Assembly (NCBI GenBank): GCA_035942915.1
Contig: DASZCR010000085.1
Span: 1-20,498, forward strand
Direction of reading: 5' to 3'
Length of the DNA stretch: 20,498 nt
Source: DASZCR01 sp035942915
GTDB lineage: Bacteria > Acidobacteriota > Blastocatellia > Pyrinomonadales > Pyrinomonadaceae
In this document: positions 1 through 8,082 of the stretch, one piece after another
Layout: the number at the start of each line of letters is the position of its first letter
How positions within the stretch are numbered: the stretch's first letter is position 1
Made by a program: the position numbers and the translations under genes
Notes under the pieces: model-generated
Seen by the model: the letters and a program-made list of their open reading frames with translations, nothing else
Databases searched by the model: none
What the model was told of the DNA's origin: nothing

Positions 1-586
1 GCACACGCCAGGCGACAAGCGTCTGGTGGCTTACGTCGTCGGCGATGCGGCTGCTCCGCCGACGGTCAATCAACTGCAAAGCTTTCTCCAGCAGAAGCTG
101 CCCGGTCACATGATTCCTTCGACCTTCATGCTGCTCGACGCGCTGCCGCTCAGCCCCAGTGGAAAGGTCAACCGCGAGGCTCTGCCGGAGCCTGACCGGG
201 TGCGCCCGAATTTGGAAGCGACTTTCGTCGCGCCGCAGACCGAGATGGAGTTGCTCGTCAGCGCCATCTGGCGCGAGGTCTTGCAGGTTGACGAGGTGGG
301 CATCGACGACAACTTCTTCGACCTCGGCGGCCATTCGCTGCTCATGATTAAGTTGAACAGCAGGCTGCGCGAGACGCTCGCGCCAAAGCTTGCCGGTCAG
401 GAGATTCCCATCGTCAACCTGTTCCAATATCCGACCATCCGCTCGCTGTCGCAATTCCTGAGCAGGCAGCAGCAGGACGAGGCGGCGGACGCGCAGGCGA
501 ACGGCGACAAGGCTGACAAGTTGATGCAAGGCAAGCAGCGTCTATCTCAACAACGACGCCGGATGCAGCAGGCCACTAAAGATTAA
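1..586 (+). CDS. NRPS, C-terminal fragment (end of adenylation domain + PCP), 5' truncated
   Basis: The reading frame is open from base 2 and ends at TAA 584-586; the start lies outside the window. The visible protein begins in the C-terminal subdomain of an adenylation domain (GDKRLVAYVV). It carries core motif A10 (LSPSGKVNREALP, with the catalytic Lys at 164-166). A peptidyl carrier domain follows with the phosphopantetheine site DNFFDLGGHSLL (Ser codon 335-337). The last 40 residues are a charged, Gln/Arg-rich tail (RLSQQRRRMQQ), the kind of C-terminal extension seen on NRPS proteins that hand over to a partner protein. The specificity pocket is outside the window, so the substrate is unknown. 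The next gene is a KS-AT, so this carrier most likely delivers an aminoacyl or peptidyl chain to the ketosynthase. The identification as an NRPS is firm; the partner assignment rests on gene order. Confidence 0.95.
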   Translation, partial: HTPGDKRLVAYVVGDAAAPPTVNQLQSFLQQKLPGHMIPSTFMLLDALPLSPSGKVNREALPEPDRVRPNLEATFVAPQTEMELLVSAIWREVLQVDEVGIDDNFFDLGGHSLLMIKLNSRLRETLAPKLAGQEIPIVNLFQYPTIRSLSQFLSRQQQDEAADAQANGDKADKLMQGKQRLSQQRRRMQQATKD

Positions 587-600
587 ATGAGAGGCGCGCG

Positions 601-3504
601 GTGAAAGATTCGGAAATACTTGAGCAGGCACACGGCTCGGAAATAGCTATCATCGGAATGGCCGCACGTTTCCCCGGCGCGGGAAACGTCGAGCAGTTCT
701 GGCGCAACCTGCGCGACGGCGTAGAGTCCGTCACCTTCTTCTCCGCGCAGGAATTGGTGGAGGCCGGAATCGACCCGGCCGTCGCCAACCATCCCGATTA
801 CGTTAAAGCCTACGGTCGGCTCGCAGACGTGGAGATGTTCGACGCCTCCTTCTTCGGCTTTACAGCCCGCGAGGCCGCCGTGATTGACCCGCAGCAACGC
901 TTCTTTCTCGAATGTGCATGGGAGGCGTTCGAGGATGCAGGCTATGACCCGGAGAGGTACAAACGCCCCGTCGGCGTCTACGGCGGAATGGGTCTGAATA
1001 CTTATCTGCTCAACATCTATTCAAACCCCGAAATCAACGAAACCGTCGACAACTTCCTCATCGCCATCGTCAACGACAAAGATTTTCTGACGACGCGCGT
1101 CTCCTACAAAATGAACCTTTCGGGGCCGAGCGTGACGGTTCAGACCGCCTGCTCGACCTCTCTGGTGGCGATTCACCACGCGGCTCAATCGCTGTTGAGC
1201 GGGGCTTGCGACATGGCTCTGGCGGGCGGCGTGACCATCAAGGCGCAGCAAAAAACCGGCTACTTCTATCAGGAAGGCGGCATCGGCTCGCCCGATGGAC
1301 ACTGCCGCGCCTTCGACGCGAAAGCCAAAGGCACGGTCGGCGGCAGCGGCGTCGGCATCGTCGTCTTGAAGAGGTTGGAAGACGCGCTGGCCGACGGCGA
1401 TTACATCTATGCGGTGATTAAAGGTTCGGCCATCAACAATGACGGGTCGGTCAAGGTCGGCTATACCGCGCCGAGCGTGGACGGACAGGCGACGGTTATC
1501 AGGATGGCGCAGGCTGTCGCAGAGGTCGAGCCTGAGACTATCACCTACATCGAGACGCACGGGACGGGAACGGAACTGGGCGACCCGGTTGAAATGACCG
1601 CGTTGACACAGGCTTTCCGCCACGCGACGGAGAAAAAACAGTTCTGCGCCATCGGTTCGGTCAAGACCAATTTCGGCCATCTCGACACGGCGGCGGGCGT
1701 CGCCGGTGTTATCAAAACCGTGCTCGCGCTCAAGCACAGAGAGATTCCGCCGAGCCTGCACTACGAAGAACCGAACCCGCAGATAGATTTCTCGAACAGC
1801 CCCTTCTACGTCAACGCCGCGCTCACCCGCTGGGAAGCGAACGGGACGCCGCGCAGAGCGGGCGTCAGTTCCTTCGGCATCGGCGGCACCAACGCCCACG
1901 CGATTATCGAAGAGGCTCCCGAAGTCGAGACTTCAGAAAAGTCCAGACCTGCTCATCTCCTGCTGCTTTCGGCGAGGACGCCGAGCGCGCTTGAGAACAT
2001 GACGCAGAATCTGGTCTCCCATCTCAGGCAGCATCCTGAATTGAGCCTTGCCGATGCCGCCTACACGCTGCAAGTCGGGAGAAAAGCTTTCCAGCATCGG
2101 CGGATGCTCGTGAGCCGGGAGGTTGCACAGGCCGTTGAAGCTCTGGAGAAGCGCGATGCGAAAAGCGTCTTCACCGCCGCGTCAGACGCGAAGGAGCACC
2201 CGGTCGTCTTTATGTTTCCGGGGCAGGGAACGCAGAGCGTCAACATGGCTGTCGAGCTTTACCGCGAAGAGCCGACGTTTCGCCAACACCTCGACCGCTG
2301 CGCGGAACTGCTCAAGCCGCATCTCGGCGTGGACATCCGGCAAATTATCTACCCGGATGAGAGCAACGTCGAGAACGCCGCGCGCCAACTGACGCAGACC
2401 GTGATGGCGCAGCCCGCGCTCTTCGCCGTCGAGTACGCGCTCGCTCAACTCTGGATGGAATGGGGCGTGCGCCCGCATGCGATGATTGGTCACAGTCTCG
2501 GCGAGTACGTGGCGGCGTGTCTGGCGGGCGTCTTTTCGTTGGAAGAGGCGTCGATGCTGGTGGCCGCGCGCGGACGCTTGATGCAGCAGTTGCCGCGAGG
2601 CGCGATGCTGGCCGTGTTGCTCTCCGAGAAGGAGGTTGAGCCGCTACTGGGCAAACGACTCTCGCTGGCCGCCGTCAACGCTCCGAATCGTTGCGTCGTC
2701 GCCGGTTCCTTAGAGGACATCGAGGAACTGGAACAGCAACTCACGCAGCGCGAAACGGCCTTTAGCAGACTTCACACTTCGCACGCATTTCATTCCAGCA
2801 GCATGGATGCCATCTTGCAGCCGTTCACGGAATTGGTGAAGCGCGTGAAGCTGCAAGCGCCGCGCATCCCTTACATCTCAAACGTGAGCGGAAACTGGAT
2901 ACAGGCGGCGGAAGCGACCGACGCAAGTTACTGGGCGACTCACCTGCGCCGCACGGTCAGATTCGCGGAGGGCGCGAGCCGCCTGTTCAAAGAGCCGCTT
3001 TGGACTTTACTGGAAGTCGGCCCGGCGCAGACCTTGAGCGGGCTGGTCAGACAACATCCGGAGAAGCGAGCCGAGCAGGCCGTGCTCGCTTCTCTGTGCG
3101 GGCAACGCGAAGGCGAATCAAGCTTGACGTGTCTGCTTAACACGCTGGGCAAACTTTGGCTCGCGGGGAGCGAGATTAACTGGACGGGATTTTATCGCCA
3201 CGAGCGGCGACGCAGGCTTCCTCTGCCGACCTATCCCTTCGAGCGCAAGCGTTTTTGGACGGAGGCCGTCAAACCGCGCAAGGCCGTCGAGCAAAACGGC
3301 TCTGACAAGAGCGCGGTCAGCGTCGTCGCCAGCGTGGCCGCCGACGCAGCCAGCGTCGTGGCGCACCGCGAGGCGGAAGAGAGCGATGCGCTGTGGGAGC
3401 CGATTCTGGCTCAACAGCTTGAACTGATGTCGCGCCAGTTGGAACTGCTGCGCGAAGAACAACTCGGACAAGTGTCGGCCGAAAGCCCTCACGGCGAAGC
3501 ATGA
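601..3504 (+). CDS. Type I polyketide synthase, KS-AT (malonyl-type), without its own ACP
   Basis: This 967-residue protein has a GTG start at 601, with GAGAGG at 589-594 six bases upstream. The ketosynthase (about residues 14-440) has Cys184 in TACSTS, His320 in ETHGTGTELGDP and His360 in NFGHLD, the complete decarboxylative Claisen triad. The acyltransferase (about 535-835) has FPGQGTQ, Ser632 in GHSLGEY and HAFHS at 728-732. That last motif is characteristic of malonyl-CoA selectivity rather than methylmalonyl-CoA. A post-AT linker follows (LPLPTYPFERKRFW, near 872-885), then an Ala/Val-rich stretch and a helical C-terminal tail with the motif QQLELMSRQLELLR. There is no KR, DH, ER, methyltransferase or ACP. 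The ACP is the N-terminal domain of the next gene, so the module is split between AT and ACP. It extends the chain from the upstream PCP by two carbons, leaving a beta-keto thioester for the aminotransferase in the next protein. Confidence 0.95.
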   Translation: MKDSEILEQAHGSEIAIIGMAARFPGAGNVEQFWRNLRDGVESVTFFSAQELVEAGIDPAVANHPDYVKAYGRLADVEMFDASFFGFTAREAAVIDPQQRFFLECAWEAFEDAGYDPERYKRPVGVYGGMGLNTYLLNIYSNPEINETVDNFLIAIVNDKDFLTTRVSYKMNLSGPSVTVQTACSTSLVAIHHAAQSLLSGACDMALAGGVTIKAQQKTGYFYQEGGIGSPDGHCRAFDAKAKGTVGGSGVGIVVLKRLEDALADGDYIYAVIKGSAINNDGSVKVGYTAPSVDGQATVIRMAQAVAEVEPETITYIETHGTGTELGDPVEMTALTQAFRHATEKKQFCAIGSVKTNFGHLDTAAGVAGVIKTVLALKHREIPPSLHYEEPNPQIDFSNSPFYVNAALTRWEANGTPRRAGVSSFGIGGTNAHAIIEEAPEVETSEKSRPAHLLLLSARTPSALENMTQNLVSHLRQHPELSLADAAYTLQVGRKAFQHRRMLVSREVAQAVEALEKRDAKSVFTAASDAKEHPVVFMFPGQGTQSVNMAVELYREEPTFRQHLDRCAELLKPHLGVDIRQIIYPDESNVENAARQLTQTVMAQPALFAVEYALAQLWMEWGVRPHAMIGHSLGEYVAACLAGVFSLEEASMLVAARGRLMQQLPRGAMLAVLLSEKEVEPLLGKRLSLAAVNAPNRCVVAGSLEDIEELEQQLTQRETAFSRLHTSHAFHSSSMDAILQPFTELVKRVKLQAPRIPYISNVSGNWIQAAEATDASYWATHLRRTVRFAEGASRLFKEPLWTLLEVGPAQTLSGLVRQHPEKRAEQAVLASLCGQREGESSLTCLLNTLGKLWLAGSEINWTGFYRHERRRRLPLPTYPFERKRFWTEAVKPRKAVEQNGSDKSAVSVVASVAADAASVVAHREAEESDALWEPILAQQLELMSRQLELLREEQLGQVSAESPHGEA
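3403..3453 (+). repeat. QL-QL amphipathic helix motif, copy 1 (end of KS-AT protein)
   Basis: Codes for residues 935-951 of the KS-AT protein (ILAQQLELMSRQLELLR). The motif recurs as QQLQVMSQQLELLR in the next protein (4209-4268). At the DNA level 18 bases are identical (3436-3453 and 4251-4268). Heptad-like Leu/Met spacing suggests an amphipathic helix. A role in holding the split module together is inference only. Confidence 0.6.
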
Positions 3505-3653
3505 CGGTGCGGAATCTTCAACTCACATCAACATCCATCTGAAAGTGACGGGCGCGCTCGTTGAAGGGAAATCTCCCGGCGCAGGCGCAAGTCCCTAGAG
3601 TCTTATGTGATTCGGCCTTTTGATGGCTTGCAGAAAATCAAAGGAGTAACTCC
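3505..3653 (+). promoter_or_regulatory. Longest intergenic gap, with a strong Shine-Dalgarno (3640-3646)
   Basis: These 149 bases separate the KS-AT gene from the ACP-aminotransferase gene. The only clear signal is AAAGGAG at 3640-3646, seven bases before the ATG at 3654, which fixes that start. I see no convincing terminator. The short inverted repeat GGGA-AATC-TCCC (3566-3577) has a four-base stem and no T-run. No obvious sigma-70 promoter stands out. The gap falls exactly where a fused PKS module would have its AT-ACP linker. Confidence 0.6.
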
Positions 3654-6600
3654 ATGTCTGAATTATCGGAAGGTAGGGAACAGAAATCTACAAGACACGA
3701 CGCAGTCTTGTCCGTCCTCAAGGACAGCTTCGGGCAGTCGCTCGGCGTCGATGTCTCGGAGTTGGACGTGCACACGTCGTTTTTTGAACTGGGAGCGGAT
3801 TCCCTCTTTCTCTTGCGAGCCAGTCAAGTAGTGCAGAACAAACTGGGGGTCAAAGTTCCCTTCCGCATGATGTTCGAGGAGGTCGATACCATCGACAAAC
3901 TCGCCGAGTACATCGCGCAAAACCTGCCTACGGACGACGTGCCGACGGCGACGGAAGCGCCCGCACCCGTAGCGAGCGAAGCGCCTGCGGAGATGCCGCC
4001 TGAGCCTGCTCCGGCCGCGCTCAGTTGCACACCGGAGACGGTGCAGCAACAACCGCTACCGACGACGCCAGCCGAGCCGGCGGCGCAACCTGAAGTCGGT
4101 CGGACGCAAGCATCTTTCGCGCCTCCCGCGCCGCGCGCTCTCGCGTCCGCACCAGCACCCGCACGCACGTCGCACGCGGAAGGCGGCCGCCCGCTCCCGG
4201 CCACGACGTTGGAGCGAATACTCAATCAGCAACTTCAGGTCATGTCGCAGCAGTTGGAACTGCTGCGCTACAAAGGCGTGCCTGTGGAGGTCGCACCAGC
4301 GACGGTCAACGTGCAAGGCGTCGCGTCGTCGCACGGTTCGGAATCAGGCGGCGGCGGGTCAAACGGCGACTCTCAACAAACGCGCGCCGCTTTGCCTGCG
4401 CCCGCCGCCACCGTTGCCGCTCCTCCTCCGGTGCTGCCGACAGCGGACGCGTCTGAGGCGAAGCCGACGCAAACTCTGCAGTTCACGCAGCGTCCCGTCC
4501 CCTATCGCCCGCCTTCAGTCACGAAAGACGCGGCCGAGAAGTTGCGCGCCCAACAACTCAGACATCTCGGCAAGCTGATAGAGACCTTCAACGCGCGCAC
4601 GCGCGAATCGAAACGGTTGGCGCAAGCCTATCGCCCCATGCTCGCCAACAACAGGGCGACGGCGGGCTTTCGCGCGATGTGGAAAGAGTTGCTCTACCCG
4701 CTCACGACGCAGCGCGGCGAGGGCGCGCACCTGTGGGACATCGACGGCAACGAATACGTCGATATCGCAATGGGCTTCGGCGCGTTGCTCTTCGGTCACT
4801 CGCCCGACTTCATCCTCAACGCCGTTCAGGAGCAGGCCAGACTCGGCATCCAACTCGCCGGAGAATCGCCGCTCGTCGGTCAGGCCGCCGAGTTGCTGTG
4901 CGAACTGACGGGCAATGAGCGCGTCACCTTTTGCAATTCGGGAACAGAGGCCGTGATGGCCGTCCTGCGTCTGGCGCGCGCCGCTACCGGGCGCAGCAAA
5001 GTGGCAATCTTCGAGGGTTGCTATCACGGAACTTTCGACGGTGTGATGGTCACAAGCGGGCGCACTGAAGACGGAAAGCTGCGTGCCGTCCCGGCTGCCC
5101 CCGGCATCCCGCCGCGCATGATTGAGGATGTCATCCTGCTCAGCATCAACGACCCTGAGTCGCTCAACATTCTGCGAGCCAACGCGCACGAGTTGGCCGC
5201 CGTGATGATTGAACCGATGCCGAGCCGCTTCCCCGACCTACAGCCCCGCCCGTTCCTCCATGCGCTGCGAAAGCTGACGGAAGAAACGGGCGTCGTCCTC
5301 ATCTTCGACGAAGTCGTCACCGGATTCCGTTTCCACAAGGGCGGCGCGCAGGCTCTATTCGACGTGCGCGCAGACCTCATCGCCTACGGCAAGGCGCTCG
5401 GCGGAGGCTTGCCGTGCGCCGCGCTCGGCGGCAAGGCGATTTACATGGACGCAATTGACGGCGGCATGTGGAGCTACGGCGACTCGTCCTATCCGCGCGG
5501 CGAGACGACCTTCTTCGCGGGCACGTATTTCAAACACCCGTTCATCATGCCCGCCATCTGGGCTGCGCTCAACCACCTGAAAGAGAGAGGGTCAGAGTTG
5601 CAAGAGGGATTGAACCGCCTGACGGCGCAGATGGTCGGCGAGATTAACTCCTTCTTCGAGCAAGACGACGTGCCGATTCGCGTCGTCAGCTTCCACTCGC
5701 TCTTCCGCTTCCTGCCGACGCGCACGCTGGAATTTATGGAGTTGTTCTACTACTACATGCTCAACAAGGGCATCTACATCAGCGAAACGCGCACCTGCTA
5801 TCTCTCGACCCCGCACACGCAGGAGGACATCAGGCGTGTGATTGAAGCCGTCAAAGAGACTGTCGCGGAGATGCGTGAAGCCGGTTTCCTGCCTTCACCC
5901 GGCGCAGGCACGCAGCAGCAGCACACGGGCGCACCTCAGCCGTCCCGCTCTCAAGAGTCGGGCGACGGTTCGTCGCCGCCGCCTGCGTCCGCTCGCAACT
6001 CGGAGCGTCCGGCGGCGACGGCTCTGAGCGAGCAGTCTTCAAACGGCGACCCTGCGAGCGTCCGCCGCGTGCCGCTGACGGAGGCGCAGAAGGGACTCTG
6101 GATTGTCACGCAAATGGATGATGAGGCCGCACGCGCCTATAACGAATCCATGATTTTGAGCCTGCGCGGGCCTTTCGACGCCTCGGCCATGCGGAACGCG
6201 ATTCAAACGGTCGTTGACCGCCACGAATCGCTGCGTGCGACCTTCACTCCGAATGAGGATTCGCTGCGCATCGCCCCCGAACTGAAGATAGAGATACCGC
6301 TCACAGACCTCTCACACCTCAACGGCGACGAGCGCGAAACACAACTCAACGCCCTGCTCAGGAACGAGGCGCAGCAGCCGTTCGATTTCATACGCGGGCC
6401 TCTGCTGCGCGTTCGTATCGTCAAGCTCGAAGAGCAGTATCACCTGCTCGTCTTTACGATTCATCACCTGACGACCGACGGCGTCTCAAACGGCATCCTG
6501 ATTCGTGAAATCGGCGCGTTTTATGCCGCCGCCTGCGAAGGCACGACCTGCGAACTGCCGCCGCCGATGCCTTTCAGCGACTATGCCATGCTCAACGCGA

Positions 6601-7472
6601 ACGAACAGGACAGCCCTGAGATGGAAGCGGCCGAGAAGTACTGGCTCGACAAGTTCGCAGACACTGTGCCCGTCCTTGAGTTGCCGACAGACCATCCACG
6701 CCCCTCCATCCAGACCTACACGGGCGAGCGCCGTCACGTCGCCTTCGAGGCGGCGCTCTATCAAGACATCAAGAAGCTCTCGGCGCGACAGGGCTGCACG
6801 GTCGTCATCACCATGCTCGGCGCGTTCGAGATTCTGCTTCACCTGTTGACGGGAAAGGACGAGATAGTTCTCGGCATCCATTCGGCCGGGCAGTTGTCCA
6901 TGAACAATCAGAACCTCGTCGGATTCTGCATCAACATGCTCCCCGTGCGCGCTCGCATCACCGACACACTCACCGTGCGTGAGCACCTGCGCGCCGCCCG
7001 CCGAGAGATGCTCGACGTTCAGCAACATCAACTCTACCCGTTCAGTCGGCTCGTCAAGAAGCTGAATCTGGTGAGAGACCCCAGCCGCCCGCCGCTCATT
7101 TCCACCGTCTTCAATCTCGACCATGGCTCGGCGCAGTTGAAGTTCGGCGAGTTGGAAGTCTGCCCCGTCGAGTCGCCGACGGCCTTCGCTCGTTTCGACC
7201 TGCTCTGGAACATGGTCGATTTGGGCAACGAACTGGCTCTGGATTGTACGTACAACAGAGACTTGTTCGAGCCTGCTTCCGTGCAATCGTGGATAGAGGA
7301 TTTCCAGACGATTGTGCACAGGATGATTGAACGGCCGGAGATGACGGTCGGCGAGATGGCCGCAGCCGTCGCCGCCGAGAGAGAACGCCGTCAGGCTGCT
7401 CAAGACGAAGAGTTGAAGGAGATGCGCCTGCGGAAGTTCAAGGGCATCAAGCGCCGCGTCGCGCACGGCTGA
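3654..7472 (+). CDS. Hybrid PKS/NRPS protein ACP - PLP aminotransferase - condensation domain
   Basis: This protein has 1272 residues. Residues 15-95 are an acyl carrier domain with Ser50 in FFELGADSLFLL. A long Pro/Ala-rich linker follows (about 95-340), interrupted by the helix motif QQLQVMSQQLELLR (192-205). Residues 345-760 are a class III, glutamate-1-semialdehyde-type aminotransferase. It has NSGTEAVMAVLRLARAATG, EGCYHGTFDGVM, IFDEVVTGFR (the PLP-binding Asp) and the Schiff-base Lys580 in AYGKALGGG. After a second low-complexity linker, residues 804-1240 are a condensation domain with an intact HHLTTDG (937-943). The tail is a charged helix (LRKFKGIKRR). The ACP-AMT-C order resembles the corresponding parts of McyE and MycA, whose aminotransferases turn a beta-keto thioester into a beta-amino thioester. 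Here the KS-AT is encoded separately. The C domain has no A domain after it, so it should couple the beta-amino chain to Asp on the NRPS at 9165-13787. Confidence 0.93.
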   Translation: MSELSEGREQKSTRHDAVLSVLKDSFGQSLGVDVSELDVHTSFFELGADSLFLLRASQVVQNKLGVKVPFRMMFEEVDTIDKLAEYIAQNLPTDDVPTATEAPAPVASEAPAEMPPEPAPAALSCTPETVQQQPLPTTPAEPAAQPEVGRTQASFAPPAPRALASAPAPARTSHAEGGRPLPATTLERILNQQLQVMSQQLELLRYKGVPVEVAPATVNVQGVASSHGSESGGGGSNGDSQQTRAALPAPAATVAAPPPVLPTADASEAKPTQTLQFTQRPVPYRPPSVTKDAAEKLRAQQLRHLGKLIETFNARTRESKRLAQAYRPMLANNRATAGFRAMWKELLYPLTTQRGEGAHLWDIDGNEYVDIAMGFGALLFGHSPDFILNAVQEQARLGIQLAGESPLVGQAAELLCELTGNERVTFCNSGTEAVMAVLRLARAATGRSKVAIFEGCYHGTFDGVMVTSGRTEDGKLRAVPAAPGIPPRMIEDVILLSINDPESLNILRANAHELAAVMIEPMPSRFPDLQPRPFLHALRKLTEETGVVLIFDEVVTGFRFHKGGAQALFDVRADLIAYGKALGGGLPCAALGGKAIYMDAIDGGMWSYGDSSYPRGETTFFAGTYFKHPFIMPAIWAALNHLKERGSELQEGLNRLTAQMVGEINSFFEQDDVPIRVVSFHSLFRFLPTRTLEFMELFYYYMLNKGIYISETRTCYLSTPHTQEDIRRVIEAVKETVAEMREAGFLPSPGAGTQQQHTGAPQPSRSQESGDGSSPPPASARNSERPAATALSEQSSNGDPASVRRVPLTEAQKGLWIVTQMDDEAARAYNESMILSLRGPFDASAMRNAIQTVVDRHESLRATFTPNEDSLRIAPELKIEIPLTDLSHLNGDERETQLNALLRNEAQQPFDFIRGPLLRVRIVKLEEQYHLLVFTIHHLTTDGVSNGILIREIGAFYAAACEGTTCELPPPMPFSDYAMLNANEQDSPEMEAAEKYWLDKFADTVPVLELPTDHPRPSIQTYTGERRHVAFEAALYQDIKKLSARQGCTVVITMLGAFEILLHLLTGKDEIVLGIHSAGQLSMNNQNLVGFCINMLPVRARITDTLTVREHLRAARREMLDVQQHQLYPFSRLVKKLNLVRDPSRPPLISTVFNLDHGSAQLKFGELEVCPVESPTAFARFDLLWNMVDLGNELALDCTYNRDLFEPASVQSWIEDFQTIVHRMIERPEMTVGEMAAAVAAERERRQAAQDEELKEMRLRKFKGIKRRVAHG
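4209..4268 (+). repeat. QL-QL amphipathic helix motif, copy 2 (between ACP and aminotransferase)
   Basis: Codes for residues 186-205 (LERILNQQLQVMSQQLELLR) within an otherwise Pro/Ala-rich linker. It matches the helix at the end of the preceding KS-AT protein (3403-3453), including 18 identical bases. It is one of the few order-promoting stretches in that linker. Confidence 0.6.
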
Positions 7473-7507
7473 AGCTCAAGCGACCGAACGGATGAGAGGA
7501 GAGCCAC

Positions 7508-7732
7508 ATGAACAGAGACGAACGCGAAGACAACACCATCTACAAAGTGGTGGTCAACCACGAGGAGCAGTATTCCATCTGGCCGGCTGACCGCGAGAAT
7601 GCGCTCGGCTGGAACGATGCCGGCAAAAGCGGCACGAAACAGGAGTGTCTCGATTACATCAAAGAGGTCTGGACGGATATGCGCCCTTTGAGCCTGCGCA
7701 AGAAGATGGAGCAGTTGGAGTCACAACGCTGA
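7508..7732 (+). CDS. MbtH-like protein (adenylation-domain chaperone/activator)
   Basis: This 74-residue protein has the full MbtH family signature: NHEEQYSIWP, GW and WTDMRPLSLR. The conserved tryptophans are Trp25, Trp35 and Trp55. Family members bind the large subdomain of NRPS adenylation domains and are often needed for their solubility or activity. AGGAG at 7497-7501 sits six bases before the ATG, and the gene lies 35 bases after the ACP-AMT-C gene in the same operon. The length is normal for the family. Which of the adenylation domains in this cluster depend on it cannot be read from sequence. It could serve the Asp, Thr and unassigned A domains alike. Confidence 0.97.
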   Translation: MNRDEREDNTIYKVVVNHEEQYSIWPADRENALGWNDAGKSGTKQECLDYIKEVWTDMRPLSLRKKMEQLESQR

Positions 7733-7753
7733 CCCTTTCCGAGGACAATCAAG

Positions 7754-8038
7754 ATGGCGACGATGGGAACCTATTGCAAAGCTTATCCGCTGCACAGACT
7801 CCGACAGTTCGACAACTGGCGTGAGAACACACAGAATCTCCGGCCGACCAATGCTCCCGCAGGCGGACAAAACGGCCGACCGCAGAGGACTCTGACCGGC
7901 GACGATTGTCTGTTCCTGCAAGAAAACTTCACCGTGACCGACGGCATTTTCCTCGACGAGTATGTCGTCTTCGACCGTGTGACGCCGGAGTGGAAAGAGT
8001 TTTGTCAGGAGACCCTCAAGTTTGAAGTGCCCGCTTGA
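7754..8038 (+). CDS. Small protein of unknown function, 94 aa
   Basis: I do not recognise this family. The start at 7754 is supported by GAGGA at 7741-7745, eight bases upstream; a second in-frame ATG at 7763 is too far from it. The protein is soluble-looking, with no signal peptide or membrane segment. It begins MATMGTYCKAYPLHRLRQF, has a Gly/Pro/Asn-rich middle, and ends in an aromatic, acidic half (LQENFTVTDGIFLDEYVVF, then VTPEWKEFCQETLKFEV). There are three cysteines but no CxxC or histidine cluster suggesting a metal site. It lies 21 bases after the MbtH gene, and its stop codon overlaps possible starts of the dioxygenase gene (TGATG at 8036-8040). Position, codon use and the good ribosome binding site argue that it is a real operon member. 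A role as accessory to the dioxygenase or the following NRPS is inference from position only. Confidence 0.8.
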   Translation: MATMGTYCKAYPLHRLRQFDNWRENTQNLRPTNAPAGGQNGRPQRTLTGDDCLFLQENFTVTDGIFLDEYVVFDRVTPEWKEFCQETLKFEVPA

Positions 8039-8082
8039 TGCGCCGCGCACCGTGCACAAACTACACAGAAAGTGATTCGTTT

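Noticed and set aside
1021..1899. 292-codon open frame on the minus strand inside the KS
   Set aside because: Antisense shadow of an unambiguous ketosynthase with intact catalytic residues; low-complexity Arg/Asp-rich translation.
601..3504. Methyltransferase or ketoreductase hidden in the PKS
   Set aside because: The KS, AT and post-AT linker account for nearly all of the protein. No SAM-binding or Rossmann NADPH motif was seen in the remaining tail.
3566..3577. Small inverted repeat GGGA-AATC-TCCC as a terminator
   Set aside because: The stem is only four base pairs and is not followed by a T-run. The genes on both sides encode parts of one PKS module, so termination there is unlikely.
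3607..3831. 74-codon + strand frame overlapping the start of the ACP gene
   Set aside because: Out of frame with the clear ACP domain, no ribosome binding site, and no recognisable product.
6486..7466. 326-codon open frame on the minus strand
   Set aside because: It lies wholly antisense to the condensation domain of the aminotransferase protein. It has no recognisable motif and is a usual by-product of GC-rich codon bias.
8035..8082. Longer dioxygenase start (TTG 8035 or ATG 8038)
   Set aside because: The TGATG overlap makes it possible, but the extra residues do not resemble the family N-terminus and neither site has a better ribosome binding site. I kept 8083 and noted the doubt.
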